From Thermoleophilia bacterium (lineage in GTDB: Bacteria > Actinomycetota > Thermoleophilia > RBG-16-64-13), in NCBI GenBank assembly GCA_027493445.1, contig JAOSKU010000001.1, positions 186,001 to 250,000 of the forward strand: 64,000 bases of DNA. Reading direction: 5' to 3'. Position 1 is the first letter of the stretch. Each line of letters starts with the position of its first letter. Shown here piece by piece: positions 54,718 through 63,594 of the stretch. Below the pieces are notes generated by a model. The model made no database searches. It had not been told where the DNA came from and was given only the letters and a program-made list of their open reading frames with translations. The position numbers were made by a program, and so were the translations under genes.

Positions 54718-55742
54718 GTGGCCCGGCCGGCCGTCTACTACCATCCCCGCTTCCTCGACCACAACACCGGCGATCATCCCGAGGCCCCCGAGCGGCTGGT
54801 GGCCGCTCGGGAGGCCATCCTTGCTTCGAAGCTGGAGGTGGAGTGGGTGACGCCCCGCCCGGCGCCGGTGGAAGCCGTGGAGCGCGTCCACGACGCCGCC
54901 TACGTGACGGTGGTGCGCCGCATGTCCCAGACCGGCGGCGGCCGGCTCGATTGGGACACGGTCGTCTCGCCGGCCTCCTACGAGGCCGCTCTGCTGGCCG
55001 TTGGGGCGGGCATCGAGGCGGTCGAGCGGGCACGTGCCGGAGGGAGCGCGCCTTGCTGCTGGTGCGGCCTCCCGGGCACCACGCCTGCCGGCGCGAGGGG
55101 ATGGGCTTCTGCCTCTTCAACAACATCGCGGCGGCGGCCGCGCACGCGCTGGAGGAGCTGGGCCTGGAGAGGGTGCTGATCGTGGACTGGGATGTTCACC
55201 ACGGCAACGGGACTCAGGAGATCTTCTACGATGATCCACGGGTGCTCTTCGTCAGCCTGCATCAGCGGTACCACTATCCCGGCACGGGGGCAGCCGGAGA
55301 GATCGGCGCAGGCCCGGGGGTGGGATACACCGTCAACATCCCATTGCATAGAGGGGCGGGTGACGGCGCGGCCTACCGCGTGTTCAGCGCGCTCGTGCAG
55401 CCGCTGATGGCTGCTTTCTCGCCTCAGCTGGTGCTGGTTTCGAGCGGCTATGACTCGCGTGCCGGCGATCCGCTGGGGGGCCTTGCCCTGAGCAACCAGG
55501 CCTACCGCTGGATGGCCTCCCGTCTCGCCTTCCTTGCCGGGCCGGCCGGCGCGGCCGGCCCCGTGTGCTTCCTCGAAGGGGGGTACGATCCCGGGGGCGT
55601 CGGTTCAGCGGTGGTCGCGACGCTGAGGGGACTCACCTCCCCCGCGCCGGGCATCGTCACCGGCGCTCGCCCCGAGGATGAGCAGGCCGTGCTGGACACA
55701 ATCCGGAGTGTCGGGCCATACTGGGGAGGAGTCTTGGATTGA
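54718..55742 (+). CDS. Histone deacetylase-family (AcuC-like) protein (frameshifted in this sequence)
   Basis: This is a zinc-dependent deacetylase-superfamily protein. It shows the N-terminal YYHPRFLDHNTGDHPEAPERL, then RPPGHHA with the catalytic His pair, GFCLFNNIAAAA, DWDVHHGNGTQEIF with metal-binding Asp and His, and a later GYD with the second Asp. Bacterial members deacetylate acetyl-polyamines, acetoin pathway proteins or small amides; the substrate is unknown. The frame breaks at GGG 55042-55044; one added G joins RARAGG to ERALLLVRPPGHHACRREGMG and gives 341 residues. GTG 54718 is chosen, with AAAGGT upstream; TTG 54715 is possible. Confidence 0.87.
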
Positions 55743-55801
55743 CGGCGGCACAAGAGCCGGAACCTTGCGGCCCTTTGGCCGTTCACTGAGTCGGAGGTCT
55801 C

Positions 55802-56890
55802 ATGAGATCCATCGATGAGTTACTTCAGATCGCAACCGAGGCGCTCGCGTCCGACCTGCACATCAAGGCCGGAAGTCCCCCGGTCATGAGGATCGATGGG
55901 GAGCTGACCAACATCGGCGACCAAACGTGCTCTGCCGACGATACCAAGGACTACGCCGCCTCGCTCATGAGCGACAAGCAGATCCGGCGCTTCAGCGAGA
56001 CCAACGAGATTGACTTCGCCTACAGCGCACCGCGCGTGGGCCGCTTCCGGGTGAACATCTACCGGCAGAGGGGGAGCATCTCCATCGCAATCCGCCAGGT
56101 GGCCACTCGAATCCCCGATTTCGAGGAGCTCATGCTGCCCGGAGTGATCCAGAAGCTGGCCCTGGAGCCACGGGGCATGGTGCTGGTGACGGGCACGACC
56201 GGCTCTGGCAAGACGACCACGCTCGCCTCGATGATCGACTACATCAACGCGCATCAGCGCCGGCATATCGTCACCGTGGAGGATCCCATCGAGATCCTCC
56301 ATAGGGACGTGAACTCCATCATCCAGCAGCGGGAGGTGGGGCTGGACACCGAGTCCTACTCCTCGGCTCTCAAGTACGTGCTGCGGCAGGACCCGGATGT
56401 CATCCTTATCGGCGAGATGCGCGACCTGGAGACGGTGCGGACCGCTCTGACAGCGGCCCAGACCGGCCATTTCGTGTTGAGCACCCTGCATACCATCGAC
56501 GCCACCGAGACGGTCAACCGGATCATCGACTTCTTTCCTCCCTATCAGCAGAAGCAGGTGCGCATCATGCTGGCGGGCTCCCTGCGCGGAATCGTCTCCC
56601 AGCGACTCCTTCCCCGGTCCGACGGTCAGGGGCGGGTGCCGGCCGTAGAGGTTATGATCACCACCGGGCGGGTGCGCGACTTCATCCTCGACGCGGCCCA
56701 GACACACAGCATCGAGACGGCCATCAAGGAAGGCGAGTACTACGGTATGCAGACCTTCGACCAGAGCCTGACCGCCCTCTACGAGCAAGGCTTGGTCACG
56801 CTCCACGAGGCCGTCCAGGTGGCCACCAATCCGCACGACTTCAAGCTCTACATCCAGTCCCGGGGCCACGACGTCAGCCTGATGGGTTGA
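55802..56890 (+). CDS. pilT: PilT-family twitching motility ATPase
   Basis: This is a 362-residue hexameric ATPase of the PilT/PilB family. PilT retracts type IV pili. It shows the N-terminal ASDLHIKAGSPPVMRIDGEL, Walker A GTTGSGKTTT, Asp box VTVEDPIEILH, Walker B DVILIGEMRDLETV, His box FVLSTLHTIDA and the C-terminal RLLPRSDGQGRVPAVEVMI with a late AIKEGE segment close to the AIRNLIRE retraction motif. GGAGG precedes ATG 55802. No other pilus gene lies in the window, although comEA and comEC suggest a DNA-uptake pilus. The next gene overlaps its stop by a TTG. Confidence 0.9.
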   Translation: MRSIDELLQIATEALASDLHIKAGSPPVMRIDGELTNIGDQTCSADDTKDYAASLMSDKQIRRFSETNEIDFAYSAPRVGRFRVNIYRQRGSISIAIRQVATRIPDFEELMLPGVIQKLALEPRGMVLVTGTTGSGKTTTLASMIDYINAHQRRHIVTVEDPIEILHRDVNSIIQQREVGLDTESYSSALKYVLRQDPDVILIGEMRDLETVRTALTAAQTGHFVLSTLHTIDATETVNRIIDFFPPYQQKQVRIMLAGSLRGIVSQRLLPRSDGQGRVPAVEVMITTGRVRDFILDAAQTHSIETAIKEGEYYGMQTFDQSLTALYEQGLVTLHEAVQVATNPHDFKLYIQSRGHDVSLMG

Positions 56891-57534
56891 CCTCGGAGCA
56901 TCTCCCATTGGCCGTGCCCCGAGGCGTCGTATCGTTGGCCGCGACCCTGGTCCGCCTCCGCCGCGGGGCCGTGCTCGCGCGTCTGGGCTGGCGGCTGCTT
57001 CGCCCTCTGCACGTGGCCGGCGTACCCGCGGTGCCCGGGGGTCTGGCCCTCCTGGCCCTGCGCGAGCCCCGGTTGGTCCCGTTGTGGCTTCGTTGGAGAG
57101 TCTCGAGTGAGGGCCTGGGTTTGGTGGTGGCCCGCCTCACCGGCCCCGGCTCGGTGGCAGGCGGCGCGGGGCGGCGTCCGGGGGTGGCGCTCCAGGCGAT
57201 CGGAGTGGAGCAGGGGCGCGCCTTGCGCCTGCAGCTGGGATACGGGCGGGATCCCCTCGAGTGTGCCCGCGCGGTAGCCCTGGCCAACCGGGTCTATGGC
57301 ATCAGAGCCCGTGTGCAGGCAAATGGCGACGGTTCCGCCATGGTCGTCACCCCGGGGTGCCCCTGGTCGCGCCGGGAGTGGTGGGGGCAGGAGCCCTGTG
57401 CCGCCTTCTCGCGGTACGAGGTCGGGCTGGTGAGTGGTCTCAACCCGGCGGTGCGGCTCCGTTACGAGTGCAAGCGGACCCGGGGCGACGCTCGTTGTGT
57501 GGGGCTGTACAGCTGGAGGAAGGAGGAGCGGTGA
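56887..57534 (+). CDS. Protein with Cys-rich C-terminal domain, V4R/ATC hydrolase-like pattern
   Basis: This is a 215-residue protein of unknown function. The N-terminal third has a hydrophobic Leu/Arg-rich region (LAATLVRLRRGAVLARLGWRL) and a second apolar stretch (VPGGLALLALREPRLVPLWL). The C-terminal part (MVVTPGCPWSRREWWGQEPCAAFSR in part, GLVSGLNPAVRLRYECKRTRGDARC) shows the spacing of Cys residues and the GLNP motif seen in V4R and ATC-hydrolase-like domains, which bind small molecules or metal. TTG 56887 overlaps the pilT stop. The RAM-domain gene overlaps its end by GTGA, so the three genes form one unit. Confidence 0.5.
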   Translation: MTSEHLPLAVPRGVVSLAATLVRLRRGAVLARLGWRLLRPLHVAGVPAVPGGLALLALREPRLVPLWLRWRVSSEGLGLVVARLTGPGSVAGGAGRRPGVALQAIGVEQGRALRLQLGYGRDPLECARAVALANRVYGIRARVQANGDGSAMVVTPGCPWSRREWWGQEPCAAFSRYEVGLVSGLNPAVRLRYECKRTRGDARCVGLYSWRKEER

Positions 57535-57830
57535 TCACCGCTTTCGTCTTGATCGACGTGGAGAGGAGCGTCCTTCCCACCATCGCCGAGGCGCTGGTGG
57601 AGGTGGACGGCGTCGCCGAGGTGTACTCGGTGGCGGGCGAGTTCGACTTTGTGGCCGTGGTGCGGGTAGCCGCCTATGAGGATCTGGCGCACGTGGTGAC
57701 CGAGCGGCTGGCTGCGATCGAGGGCATCGCAGGTACTGAGACCCTCATGGCCTTCCGCTGCTACTCCAAGCATGACCTGGAGCGCATGTGGAACATCGGC
57801 GCCGAGGGTTCTGAGGTCGACCTGCACTGA
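57531..57830 (+). CDS. Stand-alone Lrp/AsnC ligand-binding (RAM) domain protein
   Basis: This is a 99-residue protein with only the C-terminal effector domain of Lrp/AsnC regulators: AFVLIDVERSVLPTIAEALVEVDGVAEVYSVAGEFDFVAVVRV in parts, and a final TETLMAFRCYSKHDL. The DNA-binding half is missing. Stand-alone RAM proteins bind amino acids and may modify other regulators. GTG 57531 overlaps the previous stop as GTGA. A repeat copy follows directly after the stop. Confidence 0.85.
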   Translation: MITAFVLIDVERSVLPTIAEALVEVDGVAEVYSVAGEFDFVAVVRVAAYEDLAHVVTERLAAIEGIAGTETLMAFRCYSKHDLERMWNIGAEGSEVDLH

Positions 57831-57842
57831 GGTCCGTATCAG

Positions 57843-57971
57843 GGCTCGTCTCAAGACGAAGCCCCCGGACGCCGCGGTCGCACTGGGCGGAGCGATGCGG
57901 TGTCCTCGATCACGTCCGCGGCCTCTGGCACCCGCCCGTGTCCTCCGCACCCTGGCGACGAAGCGTCGACC
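57843..57971 (+). repeat. Diverged copy of the dispersed CTAG repeat family
   Basis: GACGAAGCCCCCGG, GGTCGCACTGGGCGGAGC, GATGCGGTGTCCTCGATCAC and CCGCACCCTGGCGACGAAGC follow the order of the unit in 30655-30790 with many changes, and the central CGTAGC/GCTACG hairpin is lost. It fills the gap between the convergent RAM and holin-like genes. Confidence 0.5.
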
Positions 57972-57973
57972 TC

Positions 57974-58357
57974 TTAGCGCGCCCGCCGTCCGTTGGTACG
58001 GCGGGTGGACTTCATTTTGTCGGTGTTCAAGATGATGTTGATGATGCTGGTGATGATCGAGATGATCAGCGCCGCCACGATGGACCACCAGAAGCTCGAT
58101 ATCGTGAGGCTGTCCATGAGCCAGTCGAGGATCTCGAGGATGAACCCGTTCACTACCAGGACGAAGAGACCCAGCGTCAGGATGGTGATAGGGAGGGCGA
58201 ACAGGCGGAAGACGGGCCGGACGAAGGTGTTCAGGACGCCCAGCAGGAGACCGGCTATGATGGCCGACTTCCAGGACGCGACGTCCACCGCCGGCAGCAG
58301 GTAGGCCGTGGCCATGATGGCCACGGTGTTGATGGCCCATCGGAGCAGGATTCTCAC
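57974..58357 (-). CDS. Phage-holin-IV-like small membrane protein, coupled to pafC
   Basis: This is a 127-residue protein with four hydrophobic helices (AINTVAIMATAYLLPAV, AIIAGLLLGVLNTFV, LPITILTLGLFVLVVNGFIL, WWSIVAALIISIITSIINII) and a basic tail. This is the pattern of the mycobacterial phage holin superfamily IV / YvlD-like membrane proteins, whose role in cells is unknown. GTG 58357 lies 5 bases after GGAGGAAAG and overlaps the pafC stop as GTGA, so it is translated with pafC. Confidence 0.78.
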   Translation of the reverse strand: MRILLRWAINTVAIMATAYLLPAVDVASWKSAIIAGLLLGVLNTFVRPVFRLFALPITILTLGLFVLVVNGFILEILDWLMDSLTISSFWWSIVAALIISIITSIINIILNTDKMKSTRRTNGRRAR

Positions 58358-59385
58358 TCCACTTTCCTCCCGGGTTCCGGTGTGTGCGGCCCTTCGCGTA
58401 CCTGAGCGTCGACGGGGCCGCCGTACACGGCGAGCAGCTCCGCGGCGGCAACGGCCACCCGGCATCTGGACGCCAGCGGGGAGACCAGCACCGCCTGGCC
58501 CATGGAACGCAGCACCTCGCGCACCAACCAGCGCTCATCAAGGTAAGGGATTCGCGCCCGGACCCGTCCGTCCTCCAATACGTCGCAGGACAGGCCTTGT
58601 TCCATCAGTGCCTTCCGTCTTTCTGGGGGGAAGTCCACCAGGGCGAAGCGGGGCGCCCTGGAAACGGGCATGAGGTTGGCAGCCCTACCGGTCAGGTCGA
58701 CCTCTTCCCGCGGTGTGAACAGCTCCCCGGATAGCGTGGCCTTGCGCACGAGGTCCAGGCGAAAGGTGCGCTGCTGCTCGGCCTTGCGGCAGAAGGCCTC
58801 CAGGTACCAGGCGTCGCCTGTGTGGAAGAGCAGGTAGGGCTCCACGTCTCGAGTGCCGAGCTCCTCGCGGGTGGAGGTGTAGTACTCCATGTGTATTACC
58901 CGCCGCTCGCGCAGGGCCCGGTTCAGAATGTGCATGATCCCGGCGTCGGAGGCGACCAGGTCATCCAAGCTCACCGCTCCGGGTATTTCCAGTCCCTCGA
59001 CCGCCCGGCTGACTTTGTCCCGGGCCGACGACAGCTCGGCCTGCCCCTCCACCGGCACGGCGTCCCCCACCAGGTCGAGAGCCAGCAGCAGGGCACGGGC
59101 CATGAGGGGAGAGAGACGGGCGGGGCGAGCCAGGTCTTCGCCGAGCGGCTCGCGGGTGATGCAAACGTCGCCGCCCTCCACCTCTGCGTAGAGGAGGTAC
59201 GTGCCGCCTCCGTGATTGACCAGGTTCAGCAGCTCGAGGTCCTCCCTGACCTCTGCCGGCTCCAGCCCCAGGTCCCGGCTGATCTCCGACAGGGGCACTC
59301 GTTCACCCCGGGTCTCGTCGAGGAGGTAGTAGAGGAGGGCCAGCACCCGGGAAAGTCGCTCCGGCGCGACCGGTGTCTCAGGCAT
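58354..59385 (-). CDS. pafC: WYL-domain regulator PafC
   Basis: This is a 343-residue protein with an N-terminal HTH (VLALLYYLLDETRGERVPLSEISRDLGLEPAEVREDLELLN) and a WYL domain (EPYLLFHTGDAWYLEAFCRKAEQQRTFRLDLV), followed by a WCX C-terminal region. Together with PafB it activates DNA-damage genes in actinobacteria independently of LexA. The start overlaps the pafB end by 8 bases, so the two are coupled. The pair faces addB-addA, which fits a role in double-strand break repair. Confidence 0.88.
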   Translation of the reverse strand: MPETPVAPERLSRVLALLYYLLDETRGERVPLSEISRDLGLEPAEVREDLELLNLVNHGGGTYLLYAEVEGGDVCITREPLGEDLARPARLSPLMARALLLALDLVGDAVPVEGQAELSSARDKVSRAVEGLEIPGAVSLDDLVASDAGIMHILNRALRERRVIHMEYYTSTREELGTRDVEPYLLFHTGDAWYLEAFCRKAEQQRTFRLDLVRKATLSGELFTPREEVDLTGRAANLMPVSRAPRFALVDFPPERRKALMEQGLSCDVLEDGRVRARIPYLDERWLVREVLRSMGQAVLVSPLASRCRVAVAAAELLAVYGGPVDAQVREGPHTPEPGRKVE

Positions 59386-60409
59386 GGCTCTCGGCCTCTT
59401 CAGGTTCGCGATGGCGGGCGATCACCAGGCTCATCCCCCGGCGGAGCTGCTCGCGCAGCTCGGGGGGCTCTAGGAGCTCGGCTCGGCGACCCAGGCTGAT
59501 GATCCAGGAGAGCAGGGCCTGCTCATCGGAGTACTCCGTGAGGAAGACGCGAGGCCCGGGAGCGTCCGCAGGTTCCACCGTCACGCGAGGGAAGGAGCGC
59601 TCTACCCACCAGGCGAGATCCTCGTCCACCCGCACGCGCGCGACGCCGAGCGGGTCGCTCAGGAGCCAGGGAGGGCGGGCTCGAAACTCCGCCGGGTCGA
59701 AGTTCAAGGGGACGGTAAAGTCGCGCGGTTTCTTTGTCGCGTAACTGATGGTCTTCTGGATGCGCGAGAGGCGGAACGTCCTTGTGTCGTCGCGCACGTG
59801 GTCGCGCCCGACCACGTACCAGTGACCTCCGATGCGGAACAATCCGTAGGGGTCGAGGACGCGGGCCGTGGTCTCGCTGCCCGCGGCCGGACTGTAGGTG
59901 AAGGTGACCGTCTTGCCCCGCGCGACGGCATCGTCCAGGCAGGCCAGGCGGCGCCCCAGGTCGCGGGCTTCCTCGTCCGGGGCGAGCGCGACGGCTACTC
60001 GGTCGAGCTCTTGCTGTTGCGGGTCGGGATGGCCACGGGTGAGGTTCACCAGCGCCAGCCGTAGAGGGCGGGCGTACGCGAAGCGTCCCTCGAGCAGGGC
60101 CATGGCCACCGTGAGCGCACGCAGCTCCTCGGGTGTGAGCTGGAGGTCGGGCAGGAAGTAGTTCTCTCCCGGAAGGTAGTACGCCTCTCCGTGTTCGGTT
60201 TCGACTCCCTCCAGCCCTTCGATCGCGATACCCATACGGCGTAGGTCTTCGCGGTCGTCGTAGAAACGCCGCGTGAAGGCCTGAGCAGTCATGGTGGCGT
60301 AGCCCTCAACCGATCGGCGGATCTCCGTGGGGGTCACCGGCCGGCGCCGGCTGAGCAGAAAGGAAACGAGCGAGAGCTGGCGCAGGAGTTTCTCGTCGTC
60401 TTTGCCCAT
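59378..60409 (-). CDS. pafB: WYL-domain regulator PafB
   Basis: This is a 343-residue WYL protein that forms a heterodimer with PafC. It shows an N-terminal winged HTH (LVSFLLSRRRPVTPTEIRRSVEGY, FYDDREDLRRMGI), a WYL domain (RVLDPYGLFRIGGHWYVVGRDHVRDDTRTFRLSRIQ) and a WCX domain with a C-terminal LEPPELREQLRRGM typical of this family. ATG 60409 lies 6 bases after a TACTCT -10 box with no Shine-Dalgarno, so the transcript is probably leaderless. Confidence 0.88.
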   Translation of the reverse strand: MGKDDEKLLRQLSLVSFLLSRRRPVTPTEIRRSVEGYATMTAQAFTRRFYDDREDLRRMGIAIEGLEGVETEHGEAYYLPGENYFLPDLQLTPEELRALTVAMALLEGRFAYARPLRLALVNLTRGHPDPQQQELDRVAVALAPDEEARDLGRRLACLDDAVARGKTVTFTYSPAAGSETTARVLDPYGLFRIGGHWYVVGRDHVRDDTRTFRLSRIQKTISYATKKPRDFTVPLNFDPAEFRARPPWLLSDPLGVARVRVDEDLAWWVERSFPRVTVEPADAPGPRVFLTEYSDEQALLSWIISLGRRAELLEPPELREQLRRGMSLVIARHREPEEAESHA

Positions 60410-60415
60410 GAGCTA

Positions 60416-60421
60416 AGAGTA
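60416..60421 (-). promoter_or_regulatory. -10 box for pafBC
   Basis: TACTCT on the minus strand lies 6 bases before ATG 60409, with no Shine-Dalgarno. Confidence 0.45.
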
Positions 60422-60511
60422 GCGCACGGCTGTGCCTCCCGTCAGCCGCCCGCGCCGGCGGGCGGGGCCTCGAGCTCGCCCACGGGGTGGCTTTTCCGTC
60501 CGGGGGTGGGA

Positions 60512-60517
60512 TAGAAT
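60512..60517 (+). promoter_or_regulatory. -10 box for addB
   Basis: TAGAAT lies 8 bases before ATG 60526, with no Shine-Dalgarno. The divergent pafBC -10 box is about 90 bases away. Confidence 0.45.
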
Positions 60518-60525
60518 CGATTCCT

Positions 60526-63500
60526 ATGGACGGTCAGCAGCTAGATATCGAGGACGCGACGACGCGGCCGGGTGTGACCCTGGTGCTGGGACCGCCAAAC
60601 GCCGGCAAGCTGGGTTGGGTTGTCGAGTGGTGGCGGCGGCATCGGGGGGCTGATCCGCTGGTGGTCGTGCCGACCAGGCCGGACGTGACGGCGGTCACCC
60701 TCGAGCTGGTCGAGCGCAGCGGCCCGGTCGTCGGGCGTCCGCCGGTGAGCACCTTCGAGCACCTGGTGCGGGGCATCACGCGGGAGGCCGCCCCGGCCGT
60801 CGGCGACCTCGAGAGGATGCTCATCCTCGAGGATGTCCTCTCGTCTCAGCCCCTGGAGTCACTCGCCGGCATGGCGGCGCTCCCGGGCACCGTCCCCGCC
60901 ATCGCGGAGGTGTTCCAGGAGCTGACCGATGGCGACCTCGGGGCGGAAGAGGTGTCGGCCGGGCTCCAGGCATGGGAGCGGGACGGTGGGGGGGCGCTGG
61001 CGCGCGATGTCCGAGCTCTCTTCCGAGCCTACCGCCGGGCGCTCGATACATTGGGTGTTGGGGAGAGGGCCGACGCAATCCGGCTGGCTGCCGCCACCGT
61101 CCGGTCGGCGGCGCATCTGTCCGGGATCGGCAAGGTGCCCGGCGGAAGTGACGGAGGTCTTCCGGCGCCGCTCCAGGATGTCGCATGGGCCAGGCCCGTG
61201 GCCTGCTATGGCTTCACCTCGTTCACTCCTGGCCAGCGACGCCTGCTCGTGGAGCTGGCGAAGGTCATGCCGGTGGTCATCGCCTTGACGGCCGATCCCG
61301 ACCCGGTGAGGGGCCGGTCCTCGGCCGTCGAGCTCTCTTTTTGGCGGGGACGGGCCGCTCGGGTCGTGGAGCTTCGCCGGCAGGCGATGGCCTTCTCCTC
61401 GCCCGTGCTTGCTCGTCTCGAACGTTGCTTTCTCAGCGAGACCGTCCCCGAGCCCGAGGAGGGGGATTCGACCCTCACCCTGTCCCAGGGGGACACGGGG
61501 GTCAGGATGCTCGTCTCTTCCGGCCGGATGAACGAGGCGGAGTCGGTCGGCGGCGAGATCGTGCGCCTCTTGCGCGACGGATACCGCCCCGACGACATGG
61601 CGGTGCTTGCGCGTCAGGTCGACCCTTGGCAGCGCGTCCTGCGCCAGGTGTTCAGAGCCTATGGCATCCCTCACCGCATCGACGGGCGCCTGGCATGGGG
61701 TGAGACGGGTCTTGGCCATGCAGTGCTCCAAGCATGCCGGGGGGTGTTACTGCAGGAGAGAGACGCTTTTCTCGCGTATCTGCGCAGCCCCTACGCACCC
61801 GGATCACGGGCCCAGGCCGACGACCTGGAGCTCCACCTGCGGCAACGGGGTGTGACCGGCGGTCCCGACCTCACGACCGCGGTGAACACGGTCCTGCCTG
61901 AGGCTCTCGCCGAAGTCGCCGCGGTCTTCTCTACCGCTGATGAGAGGAGGCCTCTGCGTCTTGATGCCCTCCTCGAGCTCGCCGTCCAGATGGTCGCTCG
62001 GGCGACTCGAGGCCGCCACGTTCACGACTGGCGCCTGGAGGACGACGCTCAGGCTCTCACCACGCTCGCTCGTGGTCTGGGGCAGATCGACCGCGTTTCG
62101 GGCCGTCTGGCTCCTCTCTCGAGCAGCAGGGAGCGAATCGCCGCGCGGGTGCTCGCTCTTCTTCAGGGTCTTGCGGTAAGGACCGGTCGAGGAGACGAAC
62201 GGGGCGTGGTCCACGTGTTGAGCGTACCCCGAGCTCGGGCCCGGCGCTTCCCCATCGTGTTCGTTCTGGGCTTGGTGGACGGGGAGTTCCCGGCCGCTGA
62301 GAGGCGTCCCGCTCTCCTCAGCGCTGCGCACCGCGGGCGGGCGAACGCGACGGCAGGCGCATCCCTTTTCCCGGAGCCGGTCGCCGGCGAGGATGTGGCT
62401 TTATTCTCCCTGGCCCTGTCTCGCCCTTGGCAGCTGCTCTACCTGTCGAGCCGCGATGCCGAGGATGACGGTGAAGAGCGTCCTGTCTCTCCCTTCGTCC
62501 ATGAGGTCGAGCGGGTGCTTGCGGAAGTGCCCGTGGTCAGACGCAAGGGTCTTCAGGATGTGACCCACGAGCCGGGACAGGCGCCCTCGCGGCGGGAGTA
62601 CGTGCGGGCCTGTGTGGACCGGAAGCTGCTGCCACCCGACGCCGAGCTGGCCGCCCGCGTCCGGGGCACGGTACGCTGGCACTGCGACCCGCACCGTTTG
62701 TGCGGGCCCGAGGCGAGCAGCCGCCTGGCCGGACAGCGAGTGTTTGCCGCTACCGAGCTCGAAGACTATGCTCGCTGCCCCTACGCCTGGTTCGTCAAGC
62801 GGCTCCTCAGGCCGAGGGACCTGGAGCCGATCCTGACAGGGCTGCAAAGGGGGATTCTGGCCCACCAGGTGCTGAAGGACACATACACGACATTGAGGGC
62901 GTCCCGCGCGCTTCCACTCCGTCCTTCCTCGCTTCCGTGTGCCCTGGAGGCTGCCTCGCGTGCGTTGGCCCTGCATGTTCCTCGGCTCCCCGCGGGCGGC
63001 TCGCCAGCCGAGCGCCGCCTCATGGGCTGGCAGGTCCTTCGTCTGGTCGAGGCCTTCCTCCACTTCGATGCGCACTCGGGCAGCCTCTTGACTCCCAGCG
63101 AGTTCGAGTGCTCGCTTCCGGCGGAAGGCGTCGATGTCGGTGGCGTCGTAGTCAAGGGCCGCATGGATCGCGTCGACCGGGGCCCAGGCGGTGCGCCGGT
63201 TTTCATAGTGGACTACAAGGTGGGCAGTCGCGTGGATGGACCGGATTTCGCGGCCACGGGCGCCCTTCAGGTGCCCCTGTACATGGCGGCACTCAGGCGC
63301 TTGCATCCCGAGCTCCCCATTGCGGGAGGCGCCTACGTCGCCCTGGGGAGTCAAGACCGCAAGGGCATGATGGCGGCGGACCATGCGGGCCTGCTCGGGG
63401 CGTGGCTGAGCCCTCGGTCGGCCCGGGACGCCGAGGACTTCGGAGCCGAGGTGGACGCCTGCGTCAGGGCGGCCGCGCATGCGGCCGAAGGGATCCGCCG

Positions 63501-63594
63501 GGGCGATATCCCAGCCGCACCAGCCTGGGAGTGTCCCAGCTACTGCGACAATCGACCTCTGTGTCGTTCGAAAGAGAAGGCGTTTACGCCATGA
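60526..63594 (+). CDS. addB: AddB-like helicase-nuclease subunit B
   Basis: AddB is the second subunit of the AddAB break-resection enzyme. It has a degenerate N-terminal P-loop (LGPPNAGKLG), helicase-like motifs (VLSVPRARARRFPIVFVLGLVDGEFPA in parts) and a C-terminal RecB-type nuclease (VVKGRMDRVDRG and FIVDYKVGS, giving the D...DYK motif). Four Cys for the Fe-S staple are present in YARCPYAWFVKRLL and ECPSYCDNRPLC. Length is 1022 residues from ATG 60526. The stop overlaps the addA ATG as ATGA. It is divergent from pafBC. Confidence 0.9.
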   Translation: MDGQQLDIEDATTRPGVTLVLGPPNAGKLGWVVEWWRRHRGADPLVVVPTRPDVTAVTLELVERSGPVVGRPPVSTFEHLVRGITREAAPAVGDLERMLILEDVLSSQPLESLAGMAALPGTVPAIAEVFQELTDGDLGAEEVSAGLQAWERDGGGALARDVRALFRAYRRALDTLGVGERADAIRLAAATVRSAAHLSGIGKVPGGSDGGLPAPLQDVAWARPVACYGFTSFTPGQRRLLVELAKVMPVVIALTADPDPVRGRSSAVELSFWRGRAARVVELRRQAMAFSSPVLARLERCFLSETVPEPEEGDSTLTLSQGDTGVRMLVSSGRMNEAESVGGEIVRLLRDGYRPDDMAVLARQVDPWQRVLRQVFRAYGIPHRIDGRLAWGETGLGHAVLQACRGVLLQERDAFLAYLRSPYAPGSRAQADDLELHLRQRGVTGGPDLTTAVNTVLPEALAEVAAVFSTADERRPLRLDALLELAVQMVARATRGRHVHDWRLEDDAQALTTLARGLGQIDRVSGRLAPLSSSRERIAARVLALLQGLAVRTGRGDERGVVHVLSVPRARARRFPIVFVLGLVDGEFPAAERRPALLSAAHRGRANATAGASLFPEPVAGEDVALFSLALSRPWQLLYLSSRDAEDDGEERPVSPFVHEVERVLAEVPVVRRKGLQDVTHEPGQAPSRREYVRACVDRKLLPPDAELAARVRGTVRWHCDPHRLCGPEASSRLAGQRVFAATELEDYARCPYAWFVKRLLRPRDLEPILTGLQRGILAHQVLKDTYTTLRASRALPLRPSSLPCALEAASRALALHVPRLPAGGSPAERRLMGWQVLRLVEAFLHFDAHSGSLLTPSEFECSLPAEGVDVGGVVVKGRMDRVDRGPGGAPVFIVDYKVGSRVDGPDFAATGALQVPLYMAALRRLHPELPIAGGAYVALGSQDRKGMMAADHAGLLGAWLSPRSARDAEDFGAEVDACVRAAAHAAEGIRRGDIPAAPAWECPSYCDNRPLCRSKEKAFTP

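Noticed and set aside
60492-60517. PafBC-type (RecA-NDp) promoter before addB
   Set aside because: TTTTCCGTC matches the TTGTCRGTG element at only 6 of 9 positions and lies 11, not 8, bases before the TAGAAT box.
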